Assembly: GCA_016721085.1 (NCBI GenBank)
Contig: JADKJI010000025.1
Coordinates: forward strand, 41,826-105,825
Length of the DNA stretch: 64,000 nt
Source: Chitinophagaceae bacterium
GTDB taxonomy: Bacteria > Bacteroidota > Bacteroidia > Chitinophagales > Chitinophagaceae
Direction: 5' to 3'
Shown here: positions 19,777-29,145 of the stretch, piece by piece
Numbering within the stretch: the first letter of the stretch is position 1
How the letters are laid out: each line of letters opens with the position of its first letter
Program-made: the position numbers and the translations under genes
Notes under the pieces: model-generated
Seen by the model: the letters and a program-made list of their open reading frames with translations, nothing else
The model's database searches: none
Told to the model about the DNA's origin: nothing

Positions 19777-21009
19777 ATGGAATCATCGGAACTAATACCA
19801 CATTTATTCAGGACGGAATTCCGAAAAATTACAGCGGTTCTGGGAAAACAGTTCGGCATTGGTCATCTGGATTTGGCTGAAGACATTGCCAGTGAAACCT
19901 TTTTATCAGCAATGGAAAACTGGTCGTACAATGGATTGCCTGCCAATCCTGTTGCCTGGTTATATACAGTTGCAAAAAACAAGGCAAAAAACAGAATTGC
20001 AAGGGAGCAGTTACTTAATGAAAAGATAGTTCCTGAATTAAAGTATACAGCAACATCTACAGAAGAAATTGAAATTGACTTATCCCAAAAAAACAGTACC
20101 GACAGCCAGCTCCAGATGCTCTTCGCGATATGTCATCCTTCCATTCCAAAAGAAGCGCAAGTGGGGCTCTCACTTCGAATTCTTTGTGGATTTGGTATTG
20201 GAGAAATTGCCAATGCATTTCTTACTAATAAAGAAACTATCACTAAAAGATTATACAGAGCCAGGGAAAGATTGAGAGAAGAAAAAATACCGATTGAATT
20301 TCCTTCTGAAAAAGAAATTAGCCAGAGGCTAGATACAGTTCTTACAACATTATACCTTCTATTCAGTGAAGGCTATTATTCGCAAAACGGTGATAGCTTC
20401 TTAAAAAAAGACCTCTGCATGGAAGCTATACGTTTAACAACCATGTTAGTCGAGAACCCTTTGACTAATCGTCCTGTTGTAAATGCCCTGCTAGCCTTAA
20501 TGTATTTCCAGACTTCACGGATGGAAGCAAGAATCAACGCTTCCGGTGATATGATTCTCTATGACGATCAGGACACTGGTTTGTGGGATTATGAATTAAT
20601 TTCAAAAGGGGGTTATTTTCTTAATCAGGCAGCAACCGGAGAAACCATATCGAAATATCATCTGGAAGCCGCCATCGCCTACTGGCATACCATAAAAGAA
20701 GACAGTAAGGAGAAATGGGAATCGCTATTGATGCTCTTCGACCAGTTGTTGGAAATAGATTATTCGCCAATGGCAGCACTCAACCGTATTTATGTTTTAT
20801 CAAAAGTTAAAGGGAAAGAGGCAGCGTTAGAAGAATTGAAGAAGCTTAATGAGACTGGAAATCCATTCTTTCATACTTTACTCGGTGAATTATATTCGGG
20901 AATTGATTACGATCAATCAATAGATCATTTTCAAAAAGCATATTCCTTAGTACATACAGATGCTGAAAAAAGAAATTTGAGTAGGAAGATGGAATTGTTA
21001 GGGAGATGA
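19777..21009 (+). CDS. ECF42-like RNA polymerase sigma factor with C-terminal extension
   Basis: The 410-residue protein starts with sigma-70 region 2 (DLAEDIASETFLSAMENW, PVAWLYTVAKNKAKN), then region 4 (LRILCGFGIGEIANAF, ETITKRLYRARERL). A roughly 230-residue helical extension follows, including YLLFSEGYYSQNG, NALLALMYFQ, LLMLFDQLLEID and MAALNRIYVLSK, the TPR-like extension typical of ECF42. No anti-sigma gene is adjacent, and in this group the extension itself is thought to control activity. The DGPF gene just upstream fits the group. The stop codon lies inside an iteron palindrome. Confidence 0.9.
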   Translation: MESSELIPHLFRTEFRKITAVLGKQFGIGHLDLAEDIASETFLSAMENWSYNGLPANPVAWLYTVAKNKAKNRIAREQLLNEKIVPELKYTATSTEEIEIDLSQKNSTDSQLQMLFAICHPSIPKEAQVGLSLRILCGFGIGEIANAFLTNKETITKRLYRARERLREEKIPIEFPSEKEISQRLDTVLTTLYLLFSEGYYSQNGDSFLKKDLCMEAIRLTTMLVENPLTNRPVVNALLALMYFQTSRMEARINASGDMILYDDQDTGLWDYELISKGGYFLNQAATGETISKYHLEAAIAYWHTIKEDSKEKWESLLMLFDQLLEIDYSPMAALNRIYVLSKVKGKEAALEELKKLNETGNPFFHTLLGELYSGIDYDQSIDHFQKAYSLVHTDAEKRNLSRKMELLGR

Positions 21010-21070
21010 CATCCTACCCCCCGGATGCCATCCGGGGGGTAGGATGGCATCCGTAGTTGTAAAAAACAAC
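21004..21070. repeat. Palindromic iteron element, subfamily 2 variant (copy C)
   Basis: Units at 21004, 21023 and 21042 (AGATGACATCC, GGATGCCATCC, GGATGGCATCC) keep the 19-bp pitch and the TACCCCCC spacer. The arms 21005-21027 and 21029-21051 pair with one mismatch. Compared with copies A and B, three changes in one arm are matched by complementary changes in the other. It overlaps the sigma factor stop codon and is followed by GTTGT-AAAAA-ACAAC (21056-21070). Confidence 0.88.
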
Positions 21071-21170
21071 CAATGTTAAATACAACTACTTATTTATCCC
21101 TTAATAAAATATCTCACAAAATTCCCCGTTATATTCTCAGTTTCCCTAAATCCAAAACATCTAATTTTCT

Positions 21171-21314
21171 ATGAACCGTTCACAACGTAAACTGCTTAAC
21201 ATTTTCGCCGTATCATTACTGGCCTTTGCTATCTACCTCAATTTCTTCCACAAAGAAAAAACAAACAATAGCAAACACCTGGAATATAGTCAGGCATCAT
21301 TATTAAGCCACTAA
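21171..21314 (+). CDS. Small single-pass membrane protein (47 aa), unknown
   Basis: ATG 21171 opens a 47-codon frame: a basic start (MNRSQRKLLN), one hydrophobic segment (IFAVSLLAFAIYLNFF), then a charged, Asn/Lys-rich tail ending SLLSH. The basic-hydrophobic-polar pattern is that of a small membrane protein with the tail outside, or an uncleaved signal anchor. It is followed by a clear terminator 23 bases after the stop, supporting a real transcript. I do not recognise the family, and its short length lowers certainty. Confidence 0.55.
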   Translation: MNRSQRKLLNIFAVSLLAFAIYLNFFHKEKTNNSKHLEYSQASLLSH

Positions 21315-21336
21315 CCAATCACATACAACTAATTTA

Positions 21337-21359
21337 AGCCACCAAAAGGTGGCTTTTTT
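21337..21359 (+). terminator. Rho-independent terminator
   Basis: AGCCACC (21337-21343), loop AAAA, GGTGGCT (21348-21354), then Ts. It ends the small membrane protein transcript and insulates polA. Confidence 0.87.
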
Positions 21360-21403
21360 ATTAGCGGATAGCCTCAGGTTAAGGAAATACTTACCTTAGG
21401 GGC

Positions 21404-24245
21404 ATGAGCAAGAAACTATTTTTACTCGACGCACTGGCACTCGTGTTCCGCGCCTACTACGCCCTTATCCGCAATCCAAGAATTACCTCTAAAGGAAGAA
21501 ACACCAACGCACAGTTCGGCTTTACCAACACCCTCATCGACCTTCTCAATAACCAGAAGCCATCCCACATGGCCGTGTGCTTCGATACCCATGCCCCAAC
21601 AGAACGACATACCGATTTCGCCGACTATAAAGCCAACCGCCAGGAAGCGCCGGAAGACCTGCTCGCAGCCCTTCCTGATATTAAAAAAATTATTCAAGCA
21701 TTCAATATCCCCGTTATGGAATTGGATGGCTTCGAAGCCGATGACCTCATCGGTACCCTCGCCCAACAAGCTGCAAAAGCAGGTTACGAAGTATATATGG
21801 TTACCCCCGATAAAGACTATGGCCAACTCGTAACTGAAAAAATAAAAATCTACAAACCCGGCTACCAGGGCGGAGATGTGGAAATAATGGGACCTGAAGA
21901 AGTTTGTGCCAAATGGAATATTAAAGATGTTAGCCAGGTAATCGATATCCTCGGATTGATGGGCGATGCGGTAGATAATATCCCGGGCATCCCTGGTGTG
22001 GGTGAAAAAACAGCCGCCAAACTATTGGCTGAATATTCAACCCTCGAAAATGTTCTTGCCAACGCTGATGCCATCAAAGGTGCCATGGGTGAAAAAGTAA
22101 GAAATGGTAAAGAATCGGCTATCCTATCAAAAAAACTGGCTACCATCATCACGAATGTGCCGGTGGATTTTCATGAAGAAGACTTTAAAGTAAAAGACCT
22201 CAATAAAGAGGCGTTGAAAGATGTATTCGCCGATCTCGAATTCAGAACCCTCGCCCAACGTTTACTTGGTGAAAGTTTGCCAATAGCAGCTTCCGCTAAA
22301 AAAGCCGGGATCGAAAAAGAAATACCACAAGGTGTTCAAACCGACCTGTTCGGGAATATAATTGAAGCACCCGAGCCAGTAGCTTCATCAGCAGGTGCTA
22401 ATACCGATGCCCAACCCTCAGCAGTAAAAGAATATCAATAATACGCCCCATACCTACACTGCTGTTGTTGGGGATGCTGATATTACAAAATTGGTAAAAG
22501 ACTTATCAGCTCAAAAAGAAATCTGTTTCGATACGGAAACCACAAATATAGACTCAAACATTGCCGACTTGGTGGGAATGAGCTTTTCATGGAAAGCTGG
22601 CGAAGGCTATTATGTTCCTTGTCCGGCCGACAGAAAAGAAACAGAAAAAATCTTAAAGCATTTTGATAAACTATTCAACGACACATCCAAAGTTTGGATA
22701 GGACAGAACCTCAAATATGATATGCTGGTACTGAAATGGTATGGTGTAGAATTGAAAGGTGACATCTTCGATACCATGCTGGCACATTATGTAATTGAGC
22801 CCGATGGAAAAAGAAGTATGGACATTCTATCAGTTCAATATCTCGGTTACGAACCTGTTCACATTGATGAATTGATAGGAAAAAAAGGCAAGAACCAGGG
22901 CACCATGAGAGATGTGGAGCTTGATAAGATAAAAGACTACGCCTCAGAAGATGCCGATATCACACTTCAATTGAAACAGGTTTTCGAACCTCAGTTAAAA
23001 GAAAAGGAAGTAGAACGAGTTTTTTATGAAGTGGAGAATCCATTGGTTAAAGTATTAACGGCAATGGAGTTTGAAGGAATACGAATTGATACTGAATTCC
23101 TAAACGACTATTCAAAACAACTGGAAAAAGAAGCGAAGACAGCGGAAGAAAGTGTATATAAACAAGCTGGCGTTCGTTTCAACCTTGCTTCACCGAAACA
23201 ATTAGGAGAAGTATTGTTTGATAAATTACAATTAGATCCAAAAGCAAAAAAAACAAAGACAGGACAATATGCTACAGGGGAAGATGTATTGTTGAAGCTT
23301 GCCAATAACAATCCGATTGTAGCAGATATACTTGCCTTCAGGGAACTGACAAAGTTGAAATCAACATATGTAGATGCTCTTCCTGAAATGGTGAATCCGA
23401 AAACAGGCAGGGTCCATACTTCCTACGCACAGGCTGTAGCAGTTACAGGGCGTTTAGCCAGCAATAACCCGAATCTCCAGAACATACCAGTAAGAACAGA
23501 AAGAGGTAAAGAGATCAGGAAAGCTTTTGTAGCAAGAGATGAAAAACATACACTTCTATCGGCCGACTATTCTCAGATAGAATTGAGAATCGTAGCTGCT
23601 ATAAGTGCCGATCCGGCTATGTGCGAAGCATTCAGAAAAGGTACAGACATTCATACAGCAACTGCCGCCAAAGTATATAATATACCAGAAGCTGAAGTGA
23701 CAAAAGAAATGAGGTATAAGGCAAAGAGTGTAAACTTCGGGATCATTTATGGACAAGGTGCTTTTGGCTTGGCTGATAATCTTGGCATCAGCAGAACAGA
23801 AGCAAAGGAAATAATCGATAATTATAAGAAGCAGTTTTCAGGAATCCAGAAGTATATGGATGACACTATCAACTTTGCCCGCGAAAAAGGCTATGTAGAG
23901 ACCTTGATGGGAAGAAAACGCTGGTTACGCGATATCAATTCTTCAAATTTCACTGTTCGTGGATTTGCTGAACGAAATGCCATTAACTCTCCAATTCAGG
24001 GAACAGCAGCCGATATGATAAAGCTGGCCATGCAAAAAGTTCAGGCGGCTATGCTGAAAGAAAAAATGAAAAGCAGGATGATATTACAAGTACATGATGA
24101 ATTGGTTTTTGATGCGTTAAGAACTGAAGTGAAAGAATTGAAGCCATTGATACTTGAAAACATGCAATCAGCTTTGATACTTCCTGAAAATGTTCCTGTA
24201 ATTGCTGAATGTGGAGAGGGAGATAACTGGTTAGCTGCACACTAA
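21404..24245 (+). CDS. polA: DNA polymerase I (frameshifted)
   Basis: This enzyme does repair synthesis and Okazaki fragment processing. The N-terminal 5'-3' exonuclease and H3TH region runs over about residues 1-290 (FLLDALALVFRAYYAL, DGFEADDLIGTLA, GDAVDNIPGIPGVGEKTAA). Next comes a 3'-5' exonuclease with catalytic residues kept (FDTETT, YASEDADITLQL), then polymerase motifs A (DYSQIELRIVAA), B (RYKAKSVNFGIIYGQG) and C (QVHDELVFD). The first frame stops at 22441. Removing one A from the run at 22426-22429 joins the halves in the inter-domain linker (NNTPHTYTAVVGDADI). Total would be about 946 residues. The break is probably a sequence error. Confidence 0.95.
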
Positions 24246-24256
24246 AACCTTATATA

Positions 24257-24877
24257 ATGAAAGCAAAAGTTTCACCTATTGATAAATACATCAATGATGC
24301 CGCTCCTTTTGCCCAACCTATCCTAAATCATCTAAGGAAATTAGTACACGCCGCTTGTCCGGAGGCTGAAGAGAAAATAAAATGGGGCTTCCCTCACTTC
24401 GATTATAAAGGGGAAATGATGTGCAGCATGGCTTCTTTTAAACAGCATGCTTCATTTGGATTTTGGAAAGCACCACTAATGAAAGATCCAGTTTTGAAAG
24501 AAACCGCGGCTTCAGAAGTGGCTATGGGACATCTGGGTAAAATCACCTGTTTAAAAGACCTTCCTTCAGACAAGAAAATAACCAGCTGGATAAAAGAAGC
24601 GATGAAATTGAATGATGATGGGGTTAAAATGGTGAAGACAAAACCAGCAAAAACAACAGAACTAGTAGTTCCTTCTTATTTTACAAAAGCGCTTCAAAAA
24701 AACAAGAAAGCACTTTCCTGTTTTGAATCATTCAGCACTTCTGCGAAAAAAGAATACGTGTCATGGGTGGATGATGCCAAATCGGAAGATACCAGAGACA
24801 AACGCATGGAACAATCCATCGAATGGTTGGCCGAAGGCAAACCGAGGAACTGGAAGTACATGAAGAAATATCAATAG
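24257..24877 (+). CDS. YdeI/OmpD-associated family protein (DUF1801 plus C-terminal helical domain)
   Basis: The 206-residue cytosolic protein has an N-terminal DUF1801-type domain (HLRKLVHAACPEAEEKIKWG, PHFDYKGEMMCSMASFKQH). The C-terminal YdeI-associated segment shows VVPSYFTKALQKNKKA, KKEYVSWVDDAKSEDTRDKR and a basic end. The family is widespread in Bacteroidota and unproven in function. It starts 11 bases after polA and so may share its transcript, though the combination probably does not indicate a shared pathway. There is no signal peptide or membrane segment. Confidence 0.83.
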   Translation: MKAKVSPIDKYINDAAPFAQPILNHLRKLVHAACPEAEEKIKWGFPHFDYKGEMMCSMASFKQHASFGFWKAPLMKDPVLKETAASEVAMGHLGKITCLKDLPSDKKITSWIKEAMKLNDDGVKMVKTKPAKTTELVVPSYFTKALQKNKKALSCFESFSTSAKKEYVSWVDDAKSEDTRDKRMEQSIEWLAEGKPRNWKYMKKYQ

Positions 24878-24910
24878 TAAATATATTGAGGAACTTATCA
24901 GCTCTCAGGA

Positions 24911-25578
24911 TTATTCATCATCAAATAGCATCCCATCCTCATTTATTAGATTAACCAAAGCAGCAGCATTCTTTAAATTCAATTTCTTTAGGATATTATA
25001 CCTATGGGCATCCACTGTTCTTACGGAAAGAGAAAGATGTGAAGCGATTTCTTTCGATGAGTTCCCTTTTTTCAATAATCTAACAATGTCTAATTCCCTA
25101 TCTGACAATTTGTTCAAATCATGCTTTTCTTCATTATTATCATCTGTCAAATTCAATTCAGCAAATATGTTTTTGACTTCATCACAAATATATGTATGCC
25201 CAGAGAGTACTTGATCAATAGCAGTATACAACTCACTCTTATCAGAACTCTTAGTTAAATAACCAGTTGCCCCAGCTTTTATAATCTTCTTTACAATGGC
25301 GGGTTGTGTTAATAAGGAGACAGCGATTACTTTAGTTCCAGGGGAAAATTTCTTAACGAGTTTTGTTACATCTATCCCAGAAATTGGGTGCATATTGATG
25401 TCTACCAATAATATATTGGGTCTTAATGTTTTATAGCATCCACTCCCTCTAAAGGGTTATTGAAAACCCCTACTACTTCAAATCTTGATTGAAGCTCTAA
25501 CATGGACTTCCATGCTTCCGCAATCAGTTTATGATCTTCAATAATTACAGTTCGTATTCTTTCTTGTGCCGAATTCAT
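24911..25578 (-). CDS. NarL/FixJ (LuxR)-type response regulator (frameshifted)
   Basis: The reconstructed product of about 222 residues has an N-terminal receiver (VIIEDHKLIAEAW, phospho-acceptor Asp in LLVDINMHP, Lys in YLTKSS). A C-terminal LuxR helix-turn-helix follows (LSDRELDIVRLLKKG, SSKEIASHLSLSVRTVDAHR). Reading from ATG 25578 the frame stops after DAIKH. Adding one base to the T4 run at 25429-25432 restores DAIKTLRPNILLVD and joins the rest. No histidine kinase lies next to it, so the partner is elsewhere. The break is probably a sequence error. Confidence 0.88.
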
Positions 25579-25879
25579 ATTAATGTCTTATCGTTTTCAA
25601 AATAGTGCTCTCTGAAACAGCAAAAGAGTTAATGTCGGAAGAGGATAATAGTTTACCCTTAAAGATTAAATTTAAGGGAGTAAGCCAAAGTCAGTAAAAT
25701 TAAGCATAATTTGTAATTTTGCCATTATACTGTTTAATTTTAGGGTTATGGGTATTACTGATGATTGTGTTTTAACATAAGATTCTGACGGTTATTAGTA
25801 ATTAAAATAGAACTCAAATCTTAATTATTTTAAACTTTCGAATGTATAATACTACTCTTTCAATAATGAATCATTCTAA
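25579..25879. other. Divergent intergenic region, no gene seen
   Basis: AT-rich, about 300 bases between the LuxR-type regulator and the hydroxylase genes. A TAATTTTG (matching TAnnTTTG) near 25713 has no partner at the right distance. Confidence 0.4.
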
Positions 25880-26647
25880 ATGAGCTGGTCATTTTATTTT
25901 TTCGTAGTGAAATTAATTGGTGGCCGCTATCTGCTTTTTGCAGGCCTTGCTTTTATTCTTGCGTATTTCGTGTTCAGGAAACATATCAGTTTTAGAAAAA
26001 TTCAACAACGCTATCCAAAATCCATCGATTATATTCGTGAAATCGGCTTTTCTCTTACTACTATCGCTATTTTTTCACTGATTCCTCTGCTATTTATCCG
26101 AAATCCTGCCATTAGAGTTCACACAAACTATTATACCGATATCAATCAGCATGGCTTATTCTATTTCATTATTGCCTTTCCGATCATGTTATTTCTTCAT
26201 GATACTTATTTCTACTGGGCTCATCGGTTGATGCATCACCCAGCCTTATTCCGCATTTTCCATTTGGTACATCATAAATCAGTAAATCCATCTCCCTGGG
26301 CAGCTTACGCTTTTCATCCTTTGGAGGCAATTGTAGAAGGAGGTATCGTTATCTTATTCCTGTTCACTATTCCAATTCATACTTATCATCTGCCATTTTT
26401 CTTCCTGTTCATGATAGTTTATAATGTTTATGGACACATGGGTTGGGAACTCTATCCAAAAGGATTTAACCGCCATTGGTTAGGAAGATGGGTGAATACT
26501 GCCGTGAACCATAACCAGCACCATCAGTATTTCAAGGGAAACTATGGGTTATATTTCCTTTTCTGGGACCGCATTATGGGTACCATCAGAGAAGATTATG
26601 ATCAGCATTATGATGAAGTAAAATCAAGAAGCAAGAATAATCCCTGA
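25880..26647 (+). CDS. Fatty acid hydroxylase / sterol desaturase family membrane protein
   Basis: The 255-residue integral membrane protein belongs to the di-iron hydroxylase superfamily. It has about four hydrophobic segments and the three histidine clusters expected for the metal site: HDTYFYWAHRLMHHP near residue 113, FHLVHHKSVNPSPW near 132 and NHNQHHQYF near 212. The chemistry is probably hydroxylation or desaturation of a lipid, with the active site on the cytosolic face. In Bacteroidota such proteins may act on carotenoids, fatty acids or sphingoid bases; neighbours give no clue to which. It converges with the PIG-L gene, one base apart. Confidence 0.9.
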   Translation: MSWSFYFFVVKLIGGRYLLFAGLAFILAYFVFRKHISFRKIQQRYPKSIDYIREIGFSLTTIAIFSLIPLLFIRNPAIRVHTNYYTDINQHGLFYFIIAFPIMLFLHDTYFYWAHRLMHHPALFRIFHLVHHKSVNPSPWAAYAFHPLEAIVEGGIVILFLFTIPIHTYHLPFFFLFMIVYNVYGHMGWELYPKGFNRHWLGRWVNTAVNHNQHHQYFKGNYGLYFLFWDRIMGTIREDYDQHYDEVKSRSKNNP

Positions 26648-26648
26648 A

Positions 26649-27399
26649 TCAAACACCCTTGATTCCTTCAGCTGGCATCCTGATAAATGCCTCTGCTGCT
26701 TTCACCCGAATAGCTGCTCCCCTGAAACTTTCCATTTCTCCATGATTACAACCCTCTTTATAAAAACTCGGTGGATCCTGGCTATCATGTAAAGCAATAG
26801 CATCATGCTTCAATTGCTGCACTGCACTTATGTCGATATAATCGGTTGGATGAAAAACCTGGGTCTGGTATCCATAACACACTTCAAAAAAATACAAGTC
26901 GAATTTCCTTTGCGAGCGCATCCAGCATTGCTGCGTTAGAAGAGATGCGCATTGATGGTCTTTATGCGAATCAATGGGCCAGTGGGTGAAAACTATATCA
27001 GGACTTATCTCCCTAATCATCTGCTCCAGTTTCGATAACCATTCATTGGTGACTTCAGTAGCCCCATCTATCTGCCCTAAAAACTTTGGTGTAGCTCCTA
27101 ACAACTTTGCAGCTGCCACAGCTTCCTTTGTTCGGATATTCGCAGCCTCTTCATGGCTCTTCCCTTCTATCCCTGCTTCGCCCCGGGTCAGATAAATAAT
27201 AGTCACTTCGTGCCCAGCTTTCGATAATAACGCCAGTGTGCCTCCGCATCCACTTTCCGGATCGTCGGGATGTGCACCTACACAAACCACTTTCATTTTC
27301 TTTCCCAGCCTTGCTATTCTCTGCCATTAATAGCTGCGGCAACGACAGCAAGCCTATTCCTGCCGCCATTTGTCCAACGAAACTCCTCCGGTTGGTCAT
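26649..27399 (-). CDS. PIG-L family deacetylase, exported (frameshifted)
   Basis: This is a LmbE/PIG-L zinc N-deacetylase. The metal motif AHPDDPESGCGG is near the start of the mature domain, with FTHWPIDSHKDHQ further on. The N-terminus, in another frame, is a Tat-like signal: TNRRSFVGQMAAGIGLLSLP. Removing one C from the CCC at 27304-27306 joins the parts as SKAGKKMKVVCVGAHPDD, the usual layout for exported family members in this phylum. Start chosen at 27399. The substrate is presumably a GlcNAc-containing glycan, but that is inference. The break is probably a sequence error. Confidence 0.88.
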
Positions 27400-27473
27400 A
27401 TTAAAAAATTTTACAGGTAAGTTACCCAAATTGTTCAAGCATTCCTGAAACGAGGTAGCTTTGCCAGCATATT

Positions 27474-28139
27474 ATGAAACAACATCTCATTTATTGTTAC
27501 GATGCCTATTGCGGATGGTGCTATGGTTTCAGTCCTGTTATGAAAAAATTAGCTGCCAACTTTAAAGAGCAGCTGTCATTTGAAGTATTAAGCGGTGGCA
27601 TGATAATCACAGAAGAGCCAAGACCGATAAGTGTAATGGCTACCTATATTCAAACTGCATATAAGACGGTTGAAGAGTATACTGGCATTCAATTCGGGCA
27701 GGATTATCTCTGGCATATATTCAATCCTGAAAAAAGTGATTGGTTTCCGAATTCAGAGAAGCCTGCTATTGCCCTTTGTGTTTTCAAATCATATTATCCA
27801 GAACAACAGGTAGAATTTGCCTCCGATCTTCAATATGCATTGAATTTTGAAGGAAGAGATCTCTGCGATGATGAAGCCTACCGCCATCTGCTTGAAAAAT
27901 ATAATATCCCTGCTGAAGCATTCTATGAACAACTGCATAGTGAAGAATACAAGGAGAAAGCCTATTATGAATTCTCTCTATGCAAACAATTACAGGTAAC
28001 CGGATACCCCGCTGTATTACTCCAGGCTACCGATCAGAAATTCTATTTACTGGCAAGAGGATTCACCGATTATGAAACACTTCATCAAAGAGTAGAAAAC
28101 GTATTGGCTGATATCCAAAAAAATAACACCCCCGCATGA
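27474..28139 (+). CDS. DsbA-family thioredoxin-fold protein, cytosolic
   Basis: The 221-residue protein has the DsbA-type fold: an N-terminal strand leading to YDAYCGWCYGF (CGWC active site, residues 13-16), a long helical insert and the cis-proline loop TGYPAVLLQ. It lacks a signal peptide, so it is cytosolic and closer to the FrnE/protein-disulfide-isomerase branch than to periplasmic DsbA. Redox activity is likely; the partner is unknown. Its stop overlaps the next gene's start by 4 bases (ATGA), which indicates translational coupling with the sugar kinase. Confidence 0.86.
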   Translation: MKQHLIYCYDAYCGWCYGFSPVMKKLAANFKEQLSFEVLSGGMIITEEPRPISVMATYIQTAYKTVEEYTGIQFGQDYLWHIFNPEKSDWFPNSEKPAIALCVFKSYYPEQQVEFASDLQYALNFEGRDLCDDEAYRHLLEKYNIPAEAFYEQLHSEEYKEKAYYEFSLCKQLQVTGYPAVLLQATDQKFYLLARGFTDYETLHQRVENVLADIQKNNTPA

Positions 28140-29053
28140 TTATCACTATAACACTAAACCCCTGTATCGATAAAAGTTCAGTAGTTCCACTCATGAAACC
28201 TGAAAGCAAACTTCGCTGTACTGATGTAGTACATGAAGCAGGTGGCGGTGGAATAAACGTAAGTAAGGCATTGAAAAAACTGGATGTTCCATCTGTAGCA
28301 TTATTCCCTGCAGGCGGACATAATGGAAACATGCTTTGCTCCTTATTGAAAGAAAGCGGAATACTTTTTCATGCCGTAGATAGTAAAGTGGAGACTCGCG
28401 AAAACTGGATCGTACTTGAAGAAAGCACTAATCATCAATTCCGATTCACTTTCCCTGGAAGAGAAGTTATTGAACAAACCATAATCACCTTAGTAGATCA
28501 TATACGAAGTTTCTCTCCTACTTATATTGTTGCCAGTGGTAGTCTTCCTCCTGGTTTACCAGATTACTTTTATGGTCTGATTGTTAAGACCGCTGCAGCA
28601 GTTGGAGCAAAATGTATTGTTGATACTAGTGGTCCAGCATTACAGGCGCTAAAAGGCAAGAAGGCTTATATGATCAAACCAAACATTGGTGAGCTTTGTC
28701 GTATGCTGAATATTGAAAGGCTTGAAAAGAACGAAGTGGATGATGCAGCCAAACAAATCATTCGTGATGGATTTGCACAGGTAGTTGTAGTTTCCATGGG
28801 ACCCGATGGAGCCTGGTTAGTGAGTGAAGAAGAACAGCACTTTGTAAGTTCTCCTCCAGTAGAAAAGAAAAGCACCGTTGGCGCAGGAGATAGCATGGTT
28901 GCAGGAATAACCTATGCCTTGCAGAAAGGAGCCAACCTCAAAGAAGCTTTGCAATGGGGTATATCTTGTGGATCAGCAGCAACCATGAACCCAGGTACTA
29001 ATTTGTTTAAAAAAGAAGATGCTGAAAAATTATTTGCCTACCTCAATCAATAA
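28136..29053 (+). CDS. PfkB-family hexose kinase (1-phosphofructokinase type)
   Basis: The 305-residue cytosolic kinase belongs to the ribokinase/PfkB superfamily. It starts with TITLNPCIDKS, has the sugar-binding GGGGINVSKALKKL, and ends with the PfkB signature STVGAGDSMVAGI, whose Asp is the catalytic base. This layout matches 1-phosphofructokinase, 6-phosphofructokinase-2 and tagatose-6-phosphate kinases, and the exact substrate cannot be told. It is translationally coupled to the DsbA-like gene by a 4-base overlap. No PTS genes are nearby, which makes the Pfk-2-like role somewhat likelier than fructose-1-phosphate. Confidence 0.9.
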   Translation: MIITITLNPCIDKSSVVPLMKPESKLRCTDVVHEAGGGGINVSKALKKLDVPSVALFPAGGHNGNMLCSLLKESGILFHAVDSKVETRENWIVLEESTNHQFRFTFPGREVIEQTIITLVDHIRSFSPTYIVASGSLPPGLPDYFYGLIVKTAAAVGAKCIVDTSGPALQALKGKKAYMIKPNIGELCRMLNIERLEKNEVDDAAKQIIRDGFAQVVVVSMGPDGAWLVSEEEQHFVSSPPVEKKSTVGAGDSMVAGITYALQKGANLKEALQWGISCGSAATMNPGTNLFKKEDAEKLFAYLNQ

Positions 29054-29145
29054 TAGGTCACCCCTTTAGAAAAGAATGTTAAGTTTGAGTAGTGGTAATT
29101 GGAATAATTTTCCAAGTACTAGCTTACTTCACTCAAACTGCTATT

